Assembly: GCA_031267385.1 (NCBI GenBank)
Contig: JAIRZF010000250.1
Location: 1 to 32,822 of the forward strand
Origin: Dysgonamonadaceae bacterium
GTDB lineage: Bacteria; Bacteroidota; Bacteroidia; Bacteroidales; Azobacteroidaceae
Reading direction: 5' to 3'
DNA length: 32,822 nucleotides
The notes under the pieces are model-generated. The model made no database searches, was not told the origin of the DNA, and saw only the letters and a program-made list of their open reading frames with translations. The position numbers and the translations under genes are program-made. Numbering within the stretch: the first letter of the stretch is position 1; each line of letters starts with the position of its first letter. Below are positions 17,920-26,291 of the stretch, piece after piece.

Positions 17920-18840
17920 ATGTCAACTCCACTTTTTTCTGTCGTAATTTGTACCTATAACAGGGCAAAATACCTGGAGCAAACGCTTCAAAGCGTGGTG
18001 TCCCAGGATTATCCATCGGAAAAGTTTGAAATAGTGGTCGTCGATAATAATAGTCCTGATCGAACGGAAGCAGCCTCATTTTCTTTTAGAGACCAATATA
18101 AAGATCTTACTATCAGGTATTTTAAAGAGCTTCAACAGGGGATTTCTTATGGTCGTAACCGGGGTGTTTCCGAAGCATCCGGCGAGTATATCGTTTTTTT
18201 GGATGATGATGAAACTGTCGAACCTGTTTTTTTACAGAATCTGGAAGATTTTTATACCGGATATAAAGACGCCTCTCTGACGGCTGGTCCGGTAATTCCG
18301 GTTTATGAGACGACTCCGCCCAACTGGTTGTCTCCTTTCACTATGAGACTGATTACAGGGGCATACGATAAGGGAAAAGAAATAAAAATAGTTGGCCCGA
18401 AAGATTATCCCGGAACGGGACATGCTACTTTTCGACGGAGTCTGTTCCGGAAATACGGCGGATTCAATACCGATCTCGGAAGAAAAGGCAGTTCGCTACT
18501 TGGCGCTGAAGATAAGGATTTCTTTTTCAGGTTGATCCGGAATGGAGTGAAGTGTTTTTATGTGCCGGGCGCCGCTATTTATCATCATATTCCCGCTTCT
18601 AAATTGACAGCGGATTTTTTCGGCCGGTTGACTTATTCCATTGGTGTCAGTGAGCGGGTCAGGACTTTGTCCGAGTCTAAGAACTCCTATTTTAAGCGTT
18701 TGTTTTCCGAAGTTATTAAATGGGGCGCTTCTGTCATTCTTGCTTTTTATTATACGATAATATTTCAATTCCCCAAAGCAAAAAAAATCCTTTTATTCAG
18801 GTATAATGTAACCTTGGGGATGCTTAAGAAGACTCCTTAA
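17920..18840 (+). CDS. Glycosyltransferase family 2
   Basis: 'FSVVICTYNRAKYLEQTLQSVVSQDYPSEKFEIVVVDNNSPD...EYIVFLDDDETVEP'; starts 6 nt after the YfhO stop. Confidence 0.92.
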   Translation: MSTPLFSVVICTYNRAKYLEQTLQSVVSQDYPSEKFEIVVVDNNSPDRTEAASFSFRDQYKDLTIRYFKELQQGISYGRNRGVSEASGEYIVFLDDDETVEPVFLQNLEDFYTGYKDASLTAGPVIPVYETTPPNWLSPFTMRLITGAYDKGKEIKIVGPKDYPGTGHATFRRSLFRKYGGFNTDLGRKGSSLLGAEDKDFFFRLIRNGVKCFYVPGAAIYHHIPASKLTADFFGRLTYSIGVSERVRTLSESKNSYFKRLFSEVIKWGASVILAFYYTIIFQFPKAKKILLFRYNVTLGMLKKTP

Positions 18841-18846
18841 TAAAAT

Positions 18847-19626
18847 TTACATTCCAAGGCATGCCTGTTGTCTGCGAAATTCAGCGCATACAATGGCTGT
18901 CGCTACCGCTACGTTTAAAGACTCCGAGGTTTCTCTGTCCCGGGGAAAGTTCGGGATATGAATTTTCTGAGAAATGAAAGATTCCGTTTCGGATCCGATG
19001 CCGTTTCCTTCATTCCCCATTACAATGAATCCCGTTGAACTTAATTTTTTATTGTACAGGTTTTCTCCTTCGAGGAAAGTTCCGTAGATCGGAAACGGGA
19101 GATCGTCCGGATTTTTGAATTGATTGAAAAAGTCCGTCAGATTGGCGTAATGTGTGCGCACACGGGCTAAGGCGCCCATTGTGGCTTGCATCGTTTTCGG
19201 GTTGTACACATCGACAGTGTCGGGAGAGCAGACAACATTCTCAATCCCAAACCAATCGGCCATTCTGATGATTGTGCCGAAGTTTCCGGGGTCTTGTATG
19301 CCGTCCAATACCAACGTAAGTTTTGTTTTCAAATCTGCGCTATCCAGTTCATAAACAGGCTGTTTGAACACGGCCAGCACATTCTGGGGAGTCCGGAGCA
19401 GGCTTGCGCGTGAAATATCTCCTTCTTCAGCCATAACATGTTCCTTGACATGGATATCTCCTTGAGTAGCCAGCCAGGACGACTCCGACAACAAAAATTC
19501 ACACTCGAAATAAGGAAGCATATCCGAGACCAGCTTATTCCCTTCGGCGAGGAAGCATCCCGTTTCTTTCCGGAATTTTTTATATTCCAGGGAACGAATC
19601 CATTTTATTTTATTCTTATTCAGCAT
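18847..19626 (-). CDS. TrmH/SpoU family RNA 2'-O-methyltransferase
   Basis: 'LVLDGIQDPGNFGTIIRMADWFG', 'YNPKTMQATMGALARV', 'IVMGNEGNGI', 'SLNVAVATAIVCAEFRRQ' SPOUT motifs 1-3. Confidence 0.9.
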   Translation of the reverse strand: MLNKNKIKWIRSLEYKKFRKETGCFLAEGNKLVSDMLPYFECEFLLSESSWLATQGDIHVKEHVMAEEGDISRASLLRTPQNVLAVFKQPVYELDSADLKTKLTLVLDGIQDPGNFGTIIRMADWFGIENVVCSPDTVDVYNPKTMQATMGALARVRTHYANLTDFFNQFKNPDDLPFPIYGTFLEGENLYNKKLSSTGFIVMGNEGNGIGSETESFISQKIHIPNFPRDRETSESLNVAVATAIVCAEFRRQQACLGM

Positions 19627-19639
19627 GATAGGTGATAAT

Positions 19640-20443
19640 TTAGGTGGAAGAAAAACCGCGTTGTCTCATGGCTTCAAAAGTGATAACAGCTGTAGATACA
19701 GAGACATTGAGGGAATCAATTATTCCTCTCATCGGTATTTTAATACGGGCATTTGCTTTTTTTAACCAGAAATCCGTTAAGCCGTCGGCCTCTGTTCCCA
19801 TAATTATCGCAGATGGTGTCGTGAAATCTGTTTCATGATACCATTGAGCTGCGTTCAGTTCTGCCGCAAACGTTTTTATATTCCGGCATTTCATAAATTC
19901 CAAAGCCTCTTCATTGCTGCAAACAGCGATGGGGACAGTGAACAGGCATCCGACACTTGAACGTACAACATTCGGGTTATAAATATCCGTTAAAGGATCG
20001 CAAACAATAACGGCATTTGCTTGTGATGCATCCGCTGTACGTAGGATTGCTCCGAGATTACCCGGTTTTTCGACGGCTTCCAAAATAATGATAAATGGAT
20101 TCGACGGAAGTTTCAGGTCACTTAAGTGGTGGGATTCAGGCCTGGTAAGGGCCAATAATCCATCGGAGCCTTCCCGGTATGCGATCTTTTCAAAAACAGC
20201 TTCTGAAACTTCAAATTGTATCTGTTCGGGAATTTGTTTCAAAAGAGCAGGATAGTCGCTCCTGGAGGATAATTCAGGGCAAACAAAAACAGATTCGAAT
20301 AGATATCCGCCTTCGAGCGCCAGGGAAATCTCTCTTGCACCTTCAATCACAAAAAGATTTGCATTTTTCCTCTCCCGGGCTTTTGTCTGCAGTTTCCCTA
20401 TTTGTTTGATGCGGGAATTTTGTAAACTAACAATCTTTTCCAT
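19640..20443 (-). CDS. TrmH/SpoU family RNA 2'-O-methyltransferase (second tandem member)
   Basis: 'IILEAVEKPGNLGAILRTADASQANAVIV', 'YNPNVVRSSVGCLF', 'AIIMGTEADGLTDFW', 'SLNVSVSTAVITFEAMRQ'. Confidence 0.9.
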   Translation of the reverse strand: MEKIVSLQNSRIKQIGKLQTKARERKNANLFVIEGAREISLALEGGYLFESVFVCPELSSRSDYPALLKQIPEQIQFEVSEAVFEKIAYREGSDGLLALTRPESHHLSDLKLPSNPFIIILEAVEKPGNLGAILRTADASQANAVIVCDPLTDIYNPNVVRSSVGCLFTVPIAVCSNEEALEFMKCRNIKTFAAELNAAQWYHETDFTTPSAIIMGTEADGLTDFWLKKANARIKIPMRGIIDSLNVSVSTAVITFEAMRQRGFSST

Positions 20444-20792
20444 GATGAGCGTCGTCTTTCTTCAACTCTCTGTCCTTAACAAACGCAACATAAACTTGCA
20501 GGATTGCCGAGACGGCCAGAAATAAGAACCATTCATTTTGCCCATGAAACATGAAATAGGAGGAAACCGGCAATAAAATGGCGGCAATAGCTTCCTGGAT
20601 ATTCAGTCGTTTAATTCTTTTGTTATCTCCCATATATGGATTGGTGAGATAGGATACCGCAACTCCGGCGCCTGCTACGGCGTAAATATAAGGCACTAAC
20701 GACCAGTCGGTTATATATAAAACAGCCGAAATTAATAATGCAATGGCTGAAATATAGAATAAATATTCTCTGAATTTTTGATTCATTTTCAA
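20427..20792 (-). CDS. Small multi-pass membrane protein of unknown function
   Basis: 121 aa, hydrophobic segments; overlaps both neighbours in a minus-strand operon. Confidence 0.7.
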   Translation of the reverse strand: MKMNQKFREYLFYISAIALLISAVLYITDWSLVPYIYAVAGAGVAVSYLTNPYMGDNKRIKRLNIQEAIAAILLPVSSYFMFHGQNEWFLFLAVSAILQVYVAFVKDRELKKDDAHHGKDC

Positions 20793-21112
20793 GGAATTAT
20801 AATAAAGAGATCCTCATCGGGTTTCGTCATGTGAAATTGTTCCCGGGCATATTTTTCGAGGCTTTCATTATCGCTTTTCAGCGAGTACAGTTTCTCTGTA
20901 TTTTCCTCTTTTTGTTTTTTATAATATTCGATTTCATTCTGCAGGCGGTTGATTTCCAGATTGTAGGCATATCTCTTTTTCAGGGTGCTGTCTCCGATGC
21001 AGAACGTGACAACCAGAAAAACAAGGATTGTAACATAATACTTGTTGATCGGAATGTTTTTGACGCCAATCTTGCGCAATAAATCCTTTATTTTGTTAAT
21101 GAACTTATTCAT
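20789..21112 (-). CDS. Septum formation initiator family protein (DivIC/FtsB-like)
   Basis: Single N-terminal TM then coiled coil 'LEINRLQNEIEYYKKQKEENTEKLYSLKSDNESLEKYAREQFHMTKPDEDLFII' typical of FtsB/DivIC. Confidence 0.87.
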   Translation of the reverse strand: MNKFINKIKDLLRKIGVKNIPINKYYVTILVFLVVTFCIGDSTLKKRYAYNLEINRLQNEIEYYKKQKEENTEKLYSLKSDNESLEKYAREQFHMTKPDEDLFIIIP

Positions 21113-21134
21113 AGGAAAATAGAATCGAATACCG

Positions 21135-21142
21135 CAAAGGTA
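21135..21142 (-). promoter_or_regulatory. -7 box TACCTTTG (minus strand) for the DivIC-like operon
   Basis: Plus strand CAAAGGTA, 23 nt upstream of the start at 21112. Confidence 0.6.
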
Positions 21143-21188
21143 CGAATAAAAATGAAGAAATGGATAAATGAAAGAATGAAAAAATAAT

Positions 21189-21196
21189 TATCTTTG
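21189..21196 (+). promoter_or_regulatory. -7 box TATCTTTG for dnaX
   Basis: Match to TAnnTTTG 20 nt upstream of ATG 21216. Confidence 0.6.
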
Positions 21197-21215
21197 TGAA
21201 CAGATATAAAATGAT

Positions 21216-22994
21216 ATGGAAAATTATATTGTTTCGGCTCGCAAATACCGCCCGTCGACCTTTCGATCGGTTGTCGGGCAGCAATCTTTAACAACAACCC
21301 TTAAAAATGCTATCCGTAATAACAAATTGGCGCATGCTTATTTGTTTTGCGGGCCGCGTGGAGTTGGAAAGACTACCTGCGCACGTATATTTGCCAAAAC
21401 AATTAACTGTTTAACCCCGAATGAAGACGGTGAGGCTTGTAATACTTGTGAGTCCTGCGTTTCGTTCAATGAACAGCGTTCTTACAATATTCATGAATTA
21501 GACGCCGCTTCCAACAACTCGGTAGACGATATTCGTTCTCTGATAGAGCAGGTACGGATTCCTCCTCAAACAGGTAAATATAAGGTTTATATTATTGATG
21601 AGGTTCATATGCTGTCCCCGGCCGCATTTAACGCTTTTTTGAAGACATTGGAAGAGCCTCCCCGGTATGCGGTTTTCATTCTTGCCACAACAGAAAAGCA
21701 CAAGATCCTTCCGACTATTCTTTCCCGGTGTCAGATATATGATTTTAATCGTATCGGGATCAATGATACCGTTGAATACCTGGAATATGTGGCTTCGCAG
21801 GAACATGTTTCTTTCGAGAAAGAAGCCTTGAGTGTTATCGCTCAAAAAGCGGACGGCGGAATGCGCGATGCCTTGTCTATCTTTGATCAGGTCGTCAGTT
21901 TTACCGGAGGAAATATTACTTACCAATCGGTCATCGAAAATTTGAATGTGCTGGATTATGAGTATTATTTTAAGTTGACCGGAAATTTCCTGCAGAATAA
22001 AGTAAGCGCCTGTCTGCTTATTTTCAATGAAATTCTTGGAAAAGGATTTGAAGGTCAGCATTTTGTAGGTGGATTGACTTCTTTCTTCAGGGATCTGTTG
22101 GTTTGTAAAGATCCGGAAACGATCGTCCTCTATGAAGTGGGAGATGCTGTAAAATCAAAATATCAGACCGTTGCCCAGGCTTGCGATGTTAATTTTTTGT
22201 ACAAAGCGATCGAATTGTCCAACGAATGTGATTTGACCTACCGAGCCAGCCGGAATAAGCGATTATTGGTAGAATTATTATTAATCAGACTCTGCCGGTT
22301 AATGAATCCTCAATCGACGGAAGACGATAAAAAAAAAACACTTGACCCAATAGTTCCCGATGATCCGGAAACAAATACGATTCAAACTGTTCCATCGCAA
22401 GTCGTAACAACTCCGGTGCAAACTCCTGTAGTTCCTGTTCAGGATAGCAATACTCCAAGCGGGGGAACCGTCGATCTGGAGATTCTGAAATCAGCAAACA
22501 GTGCCTCTAAGCCGCGTTCAGGACTATCAGGCGCTCCGGTTAGTGTTTCGTTAAAAGAAACTCAGAGTAAAAAAGAAGAAAAAAAAACGGAAGAAAAGAG
22601 TATTGTCGGGAGCACGAACGCGGAATTGCCGCGTAATTCGTTTACACGTAACGATTTGATTGAGAAATGGAATCTATACGCCGGGAATATCAAAGAAAAG
22701 ATACACCTTAAAAATACGATGTTGAATATTTCTCCGGATCTGAAGAACGGAGAAATTATTTCCGTATCGGTTTATAATCCGGAACAAGCCCAGAAATTGC
22801 AGGAAGAATCCACGGCTCTGGTAGAGTTCCTTCGTCGTGAATTAAAAAATGCATATCTTGTCATGGAAGTTGATATTACCGAACAGGAAAATACACAAAT
22901 TGCATATATGGAAACCGATAAATACAAGTTGTTTGTATCAAAAAATCCTCAGCTTCAGCAGCTTGTTAATGAATTCCGGTTGCGGTTAGACTAA
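21216..22994 (+). CDS. dnaX: DNA polymerase III subunit gamma/tau
   Basis: 'ARKYRPSTFRSVVGQQSLTTTLKNAIRNNKLAHAYLFCGPRGVGKTTCARIFAKTINC', 'IDEVHMLSPAAFNAFLKTLEEPPRYAVFILATTEKHKILPTILSRCQ', zinc-binding Cys cluster. Confidence 0.97.
   Translation: MENYIVSARKYRPSTFRSVVGQQSLTTTLKNAIRNNKLAHAYLFCGPRGVGKTTCARIFAKTINCLTPNEDGEACNTCESCVSFNEQRSYNIHELDAASNNSVDDIRSLIEQVRIPPQTGKYKVYIIDEVHMLSPAAFNAFLKTLEEPPRYAVFILATTEKHKILPTILSRCQIYDFNRIGINDTVEYLEYVASQEHVSFEKEALSVIAQKADGGMRDALSIFDQVVSFTGGNITYQSVIENLNVLDYEYYFKLTGNFLQNKVSACLLIFNEILGKGFEGQHFVGGLTSFFRDLLVCKDPETIVLYEVGDAVKSKYQTVAQACDVNFLYKAIELSNECDLTYRASRNKRLLVELLLIRLCRLMNPQSTEDDKKKTLDPIVPDDPETNTIQTVPSQVVTTPVQTPVVPVQDSNTPSGGTVDLEILKSANSASKPRSGLSGAPVSVSLKETQSKKEEKKTEEKSIVGSTNAELPRNSFTRNDLIEKWNLYAGNIKEKIHLKNTMLNISPDLKNGEIISVSVYNPEQAQKLQEESTALVEFLRRELKNAYLVMEVDITEQENTQIAYMETDKYKLFVSKNPQLQQLVNEFRLRLD
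22329..22345 (+). other. Candidate programmed frameshift / transcriptional slippage site in dnaX (A10 tract followed by -1 frame AAC ACT TGA)
   Basis: A10 run at 22329-22338 after codon GAT; -1 frame stop TGA at 22343-22345; +1 frame stop TAG at 22351-22353. Confidence 0.55.
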
Positions 22995-24197
22995 TACCGC
23001 GCGATCGAGGATACCTATCTTTTTCAGGCATTTTTCCATCCTGTCCAGGGCGATGTCTAATTGCTCGAATGTGTGCGTAGCCATCAAAGAGAAACGAATC
23101 AATGTATCTGATGGAGCAACTGCGGGAGCAACCACCGGATTTACAAAAATTCCCTGATTGAACAGTTCGGTAGTGATGTAGAATGTTTTCTCATTGTTCC
23201 TGATGAAGATCGGAATGATAGGAGTAGAGGTGTGACCGATTTCACAGCCCATACTGCGTAACCCATCCAATGCATAGTGAGTCAGTTTCCAGAGATTTTC
23301 CATTCTTTCCGGCTCGCTTACCATAATGTCGAAAGCTGTACTGGCAGCTGCTGTAGCAGCAGGCGTGTTACTTGCGCTGAACATATAAGAGCGGGAGTTG
23401 TGGCGTAAGAAATCAATGACTTCCTGATCTGCTGCAATGAATCCTCCGATAGAAGCCAGAGATTTGCTGAAAGTACCCATGATCAGGTCTACATCCGGAA
23501 GAGCATTGTAATGATCTGTGGCTCCGCGTCCCTGGCGTCCTAAAACGCCTATCCCGTGAGCTTCGTCGACCATGACATTGGCATTGTATTTTTTTGCGAG
23601 GCGAACAATTTCCGAAATATTGGCTGTATCGCCTTCCATACTGAAGACTCCGTCGACAACGATCAGTTTCACTTTGTCCGGAACACATTTCTGCAGTTGT
23701 TGCTCCAACGACTGCATATCGTTGTGTTTGAATTTCAATTTATGGGAGAAAGATAAACGATGACCTTCGATGATCGAAGCATGGTCAAGTTCATCCCAAA
23801 GGATATAATCTTCGCGTCCGGTGAGGCATGAAACGACGCCTAAATTGACTTGAAAACCCGTGGAATAGGTAATGGCATCGTCTTTTCCTACAAAGTCAGC
23901 TAATTTTCTTTCCAGTTCGAGGTGAATATCCAGCGTTCCGTTAAGGAAACGGCTTCCGGCCATACCGGTACCATATTTTTTTGTTGCCGCAATTGCCGCT
24001 TCTTTTACTCTGGGGTGATTGGTTAATCCTAAGTATGCGTTTGAACCAAACATCAGAACTTTTTTCCCATTGATGACGACTTCCGTGTCCTGATCGCTTT
24101 CAATAGCCCGGAAATAAGGGTAAATACCTGCGGCTTTAGCCTGTTTGGACCTTAGGAGAACATCATTTTTACTTAGTTTGTCGATAAGAAGGTTCAT
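22986..24197 (-). CDS. spt: Serine palmitoyltransferase-type alpha-oxoamine synthase (PLP-dependent)
   Basis: 'GSNAYLGLTNHPRVKEAAIAATKKYGTGMAGSRFLNGTLDIHLELERKLADFVGKDDAITYSTGFQVN', 'VDEAHGIGVLGRQGRG', 'IMGTFSKSLASIGGFIAAD' closely resemble Bacteroides Spt. Confidence 0.8.
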   Translation of the reverse strand: MNLLIDKLSKNDVLLRSKQAKAAGIYPYFRAIESDQDTEVVINGKKVLMFGSNAYLGLTNHPRVKEAAIAATKKYGTGMAGSRFLNGTLDIHLELERKLADFVGKDDAITYSTGFQVNLGVVSCLTGREDYILWDELDHASIIEGHRLSFSHKLKFKHNDMQSLEQQLQKCVPDKVKLIVVDGVFSMEGDTANISEIVRLAKKYNANVMVDEAHGIGVLGRQGRGATDHYNALPDVDLIMGTFSKSLASIGGFIAADQEVIDFLRHNSRSYMFSASNTPAATAAASTAFDIMVSEPERMENLWKLTHYALDGLRSMGCEIGHTSTPIIPIFIRNNEKTFYITTELFNQGIFVNPVVAPAVAPSDTLIRFSLMATHTFEQLDIALDRMEKCLKKIGILDRAVLV

Positions 24198-24298
24198 ATT
24201 AAAATCAGAATGTCAATGTTAATATCAAATTATTAAAATTGCCGCTTTTTTTCTTACATTTAACAGCGAAAAACACCAGCTCAGAAAAAAGCAGGCTG

Positions 24299-24306
24299 CA
24301 AAGATA
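24299..24306 (-). promoter_or_regulatory. -7 box TATCTTTG (minus strand) for spt
   Basis: Plus strand CAAAGATA; implies a leader of about 100 nt. Confidence 0.5.
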
Positions 24307-24364
24307 AACAAAGTTTTGATATTGGAAACAATTCCAGTTAATTTTTTTTATAAATGAATACACT

Positions 24365-24372
24365 TATCTTTG
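24365..24372 (+). promoter_or_regulatory. -7 box TATCTTTG for the lipid kinase gene
   Basis: TAnnTTTG located downstream of the longest-ORF ATG (24354) and upstream of ATG 24387. Confidence 0.55.
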
Positions 24373-24386
24373 TATCCGAAATTAAA

Positions 24387-25358
24387 ATGAAAACAATACG
24401 CTTCATCATTAATCCAATATCAGGAGTTGGTCCGAAGGATAAAATCCCGAAACTCGTGAAAGAACTTTTCACTTCTGATAAATTTAAGGTGGATATCGTT
24501 TTTACAGAATACGCAGGCCATGCCCGCGAACTGACAAAAAAAGCGGTATCCGAGTCGATTGATTGTATTGTTGCTGTGGGAGGAGATGGCACCGTAAATG
24601 AAATTGCCGGAAACATGGTGCATACTTCATCTGTGTTGGGAATTATACCTGCCGGTTCGGGAAATGGCCTGGCAAGGGATCTCCGGATACCATTGGATAC
24701 AAAAAGGGCGATGGAGGTTATTCAAAAAGGAGCTGTCACGCAAATAGATTATTGTAAAGCCAATAAACATTTTTTTTTCTGTACTTGTGGCGTTGGTTTT
24801 GACGCCCTGGTCAGCGAGCGTTTTTCCGGAGGCAAGCACCGAGGGTCGTTATCTTATATGAAAAGTATTATTTCGGAGTACACAAAATTTCGTCCCGACG
24901 AGTACGAGATAGTATTGGATGATGAAGTGATTAAAGATAAAGCATTCCTGATTACTTGTGCAAATGCTTCTCAGTATGGATACAATGCTTATATTGCCCC
25001 ACAGGCAAATATTTCGGACGGGAAAGTCGATGTCGTGATTATTTCGTCGGTTCATCCGGTGGAGGCGGGACCAATGGCAATTCAACTGTTTACAAAAAAA
25101 ATAGATAAAAACAATCGGTTGACTTGCAGGAGTTCGCAAAAAGTAATCATAAAAAGGCAGAAATCCGGTTTAATGCATATCGACGGAACGCCGGTAAAAA
25201 TGGGACGGAAAATAACAATCAGAGTTATCAATGCCGGTTTGAATGTAGTTGTGCCGCTGAAAGGAGGCATGGAATCGCCGATGCAGGCGCAAATACATGA
25301 TATTCAGTCGTTTTTTCAGGAATTGGGACATTGGGTGGGAGATCTTACTTCTTTGTGA
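24387..25358 (+). CDS. Diacylglycerol kinase catalytic-domain lipid kinase (YegS/DagK/sphingosine kinase-like)
   Basis: 'MKTIRFIINPISGVGPKDKIPKLVKELF', 'VAVGGDGTVNEIAGNMVHTSSVLGIIPAGSGNGLARDLRIP'. Start at 24387 preferred over 24354. Confidence 0.9.
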   Translation: MKTIRFIINPISGVGPKDKIPKLVKELFTSDKFKVDIVFTEYAGHARELTKKAVSESIDCIVAVGGDGTVNEIAGNMVHTSSVLGIIPAGSGNGLARDLRIPLDTKRAMEVIQKGAVTQIDYCKANKHFFFCTCGVGFDALVSERFSGGKHRGSLSYMKSIISEYTKFRPDEYEIVLDDEVIKDKAFLITCANASQYGYNAYIAPQANISDGKVDVVIISSVHPVEAGPMAIQLFTKKIDKNNRLTCRSSQKVIIKRQKSGLMHIDGTPVKMGRKITIRVINAGLNVVVPLKGGMESPMQAQIHDIQSFFQELGHWVGDLTSL

Positions 25359-25370
25359 AAACAAAAATAT

Positions 25371-25393
25371 AATCGTCGAATGTACGATTTTTT
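25371..25393 (+). terminator. Possible rho-independent terminator after the lipid kinase gene
   Basis: AATCGT-cgaatgt-ACGATT with a following T tract; short, weak stem. Confidence 0.4.
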
Positions 25394-25443
25394 AGAATTG
25401 TGCGTTAGTATATAAAACATTTTTACGTATTATATTATCATAT

Positions 25444-26271
25444 ATGAAAAAAGAAATTATATTTTTATTTTTTGTTACAGTACTGTTTTTTTCTTGTCAA
25501 TCCGTACCCAAAAACATTACTTATTTCCAGGATTTGGATCGTGATGGCGGACGCTCTGTAACTGAAGTCAATTATGTTGAGTATGAACCGCGCATCAAGA
25601 ACAGTGACGTCCTGATGATTACGGTTTCTTCCCCTACTCTGAATCAGGAAGAAGTCGCTCAATTCAATTTGCCTACGACTTCATATCTGGCGCCTGGAGA
25701 AAAAGTCTCCGTGCAAAGTACGACCTTGCAGACTTATATTGTAGATAATGAGGGAATTGTGAATTATCCCGTGATTGGCAGAGTGAAAGTGGGAGGTCTT
25801 ACTTTATCCAATGCTATTGATACAATAACAAACCGGGTAGCCGAATACATCGAACATCCGATTGTCAACATGAATATCCTGTCTTTTAAGGTTTCTGTCA
25901 TGGGAGAAGTACGTAATCCGGGGCCTATTGTTGTTGAGAACAGTCGTATCTCTATTTTGGATGCGATAGGGGCGGCAGGAGACCTTACCATATTCGGAAA
26001 CCGGAAAAACGTAAAATTGATACGTGATAATAACGGGAAATTGGAAACTGTTTATTTGGATTTGACTTCTTCAAAAGACCTGTTTTCATCAGGATATTTT
26101 TATTTGCAACAGAATGATGTGATATATGTTGACCCGAATGATACCCGTAAAAAAGACAGTAAGTACGGACAGTCCAGGGCTTATAGTTTATCGGCGATCG
26201 GTTCGATTACCGGCGTTGTGTCGTTCGTTGCATCAACTATACTCACAATTATTTCCATCACTAGAAAATAA
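25444..26271 (+). CDS. Polysaccharide export (Wza/BexD-like) outer-membrane lipoprotein
   Basis: Lipobox 'FFSCQS'; 'YLAPGEKVSVQSTTLQTYIVDNEGIVNYPVIGRVKVGGLTLSNAIDTITNRVAEYIEHPIVNMNILSFKVSVMGEVRNPGPI' (poly-export + SLBB). Confidence 0.92.
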   Translation: MKKEIIFLFFVTVLFFSCQSVPKNITYFQDLDRDGGRSVTEVNYVEYEPRIKNSDVLMITVSSPTLNQEEVAQFNLPTTSYLAPGEKVSVQSTTLQTYIVDNEGIVNYPVIGRVKVGGLTLSNAIDTITNRVAEYIEHPIVNMNILSFKVSVMGEVRNPGPIVVENSRISILDAIGAAGDLTIFGNRKNVKLIRDNNGKLETVYLDLTSSKDLFSSGYFYLQQNDVIYVDPNDTRKKDSKYGQSRAYSLSAIGSITGVVSFVASTILTIISITRK

Positions 26272-26291
26272 AGCTTAAATAAATCACTATT

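Noticed and set aside
21498-22061. 187-aa minus-strand ORF inside dnaX
   Set aside because: Fully antisense to the conserved AAA+ region of dnaX; no recognisable motif; typical shadow ORF.
24769-24779. T9 homopolymer inside the lipid kinase gene
   Set aside because: Considered as a slippage or phase-variation tract; encodes conserved-looking HFFFC with no domain-boundary context, so kept only as a caveat to the dnaX finding.
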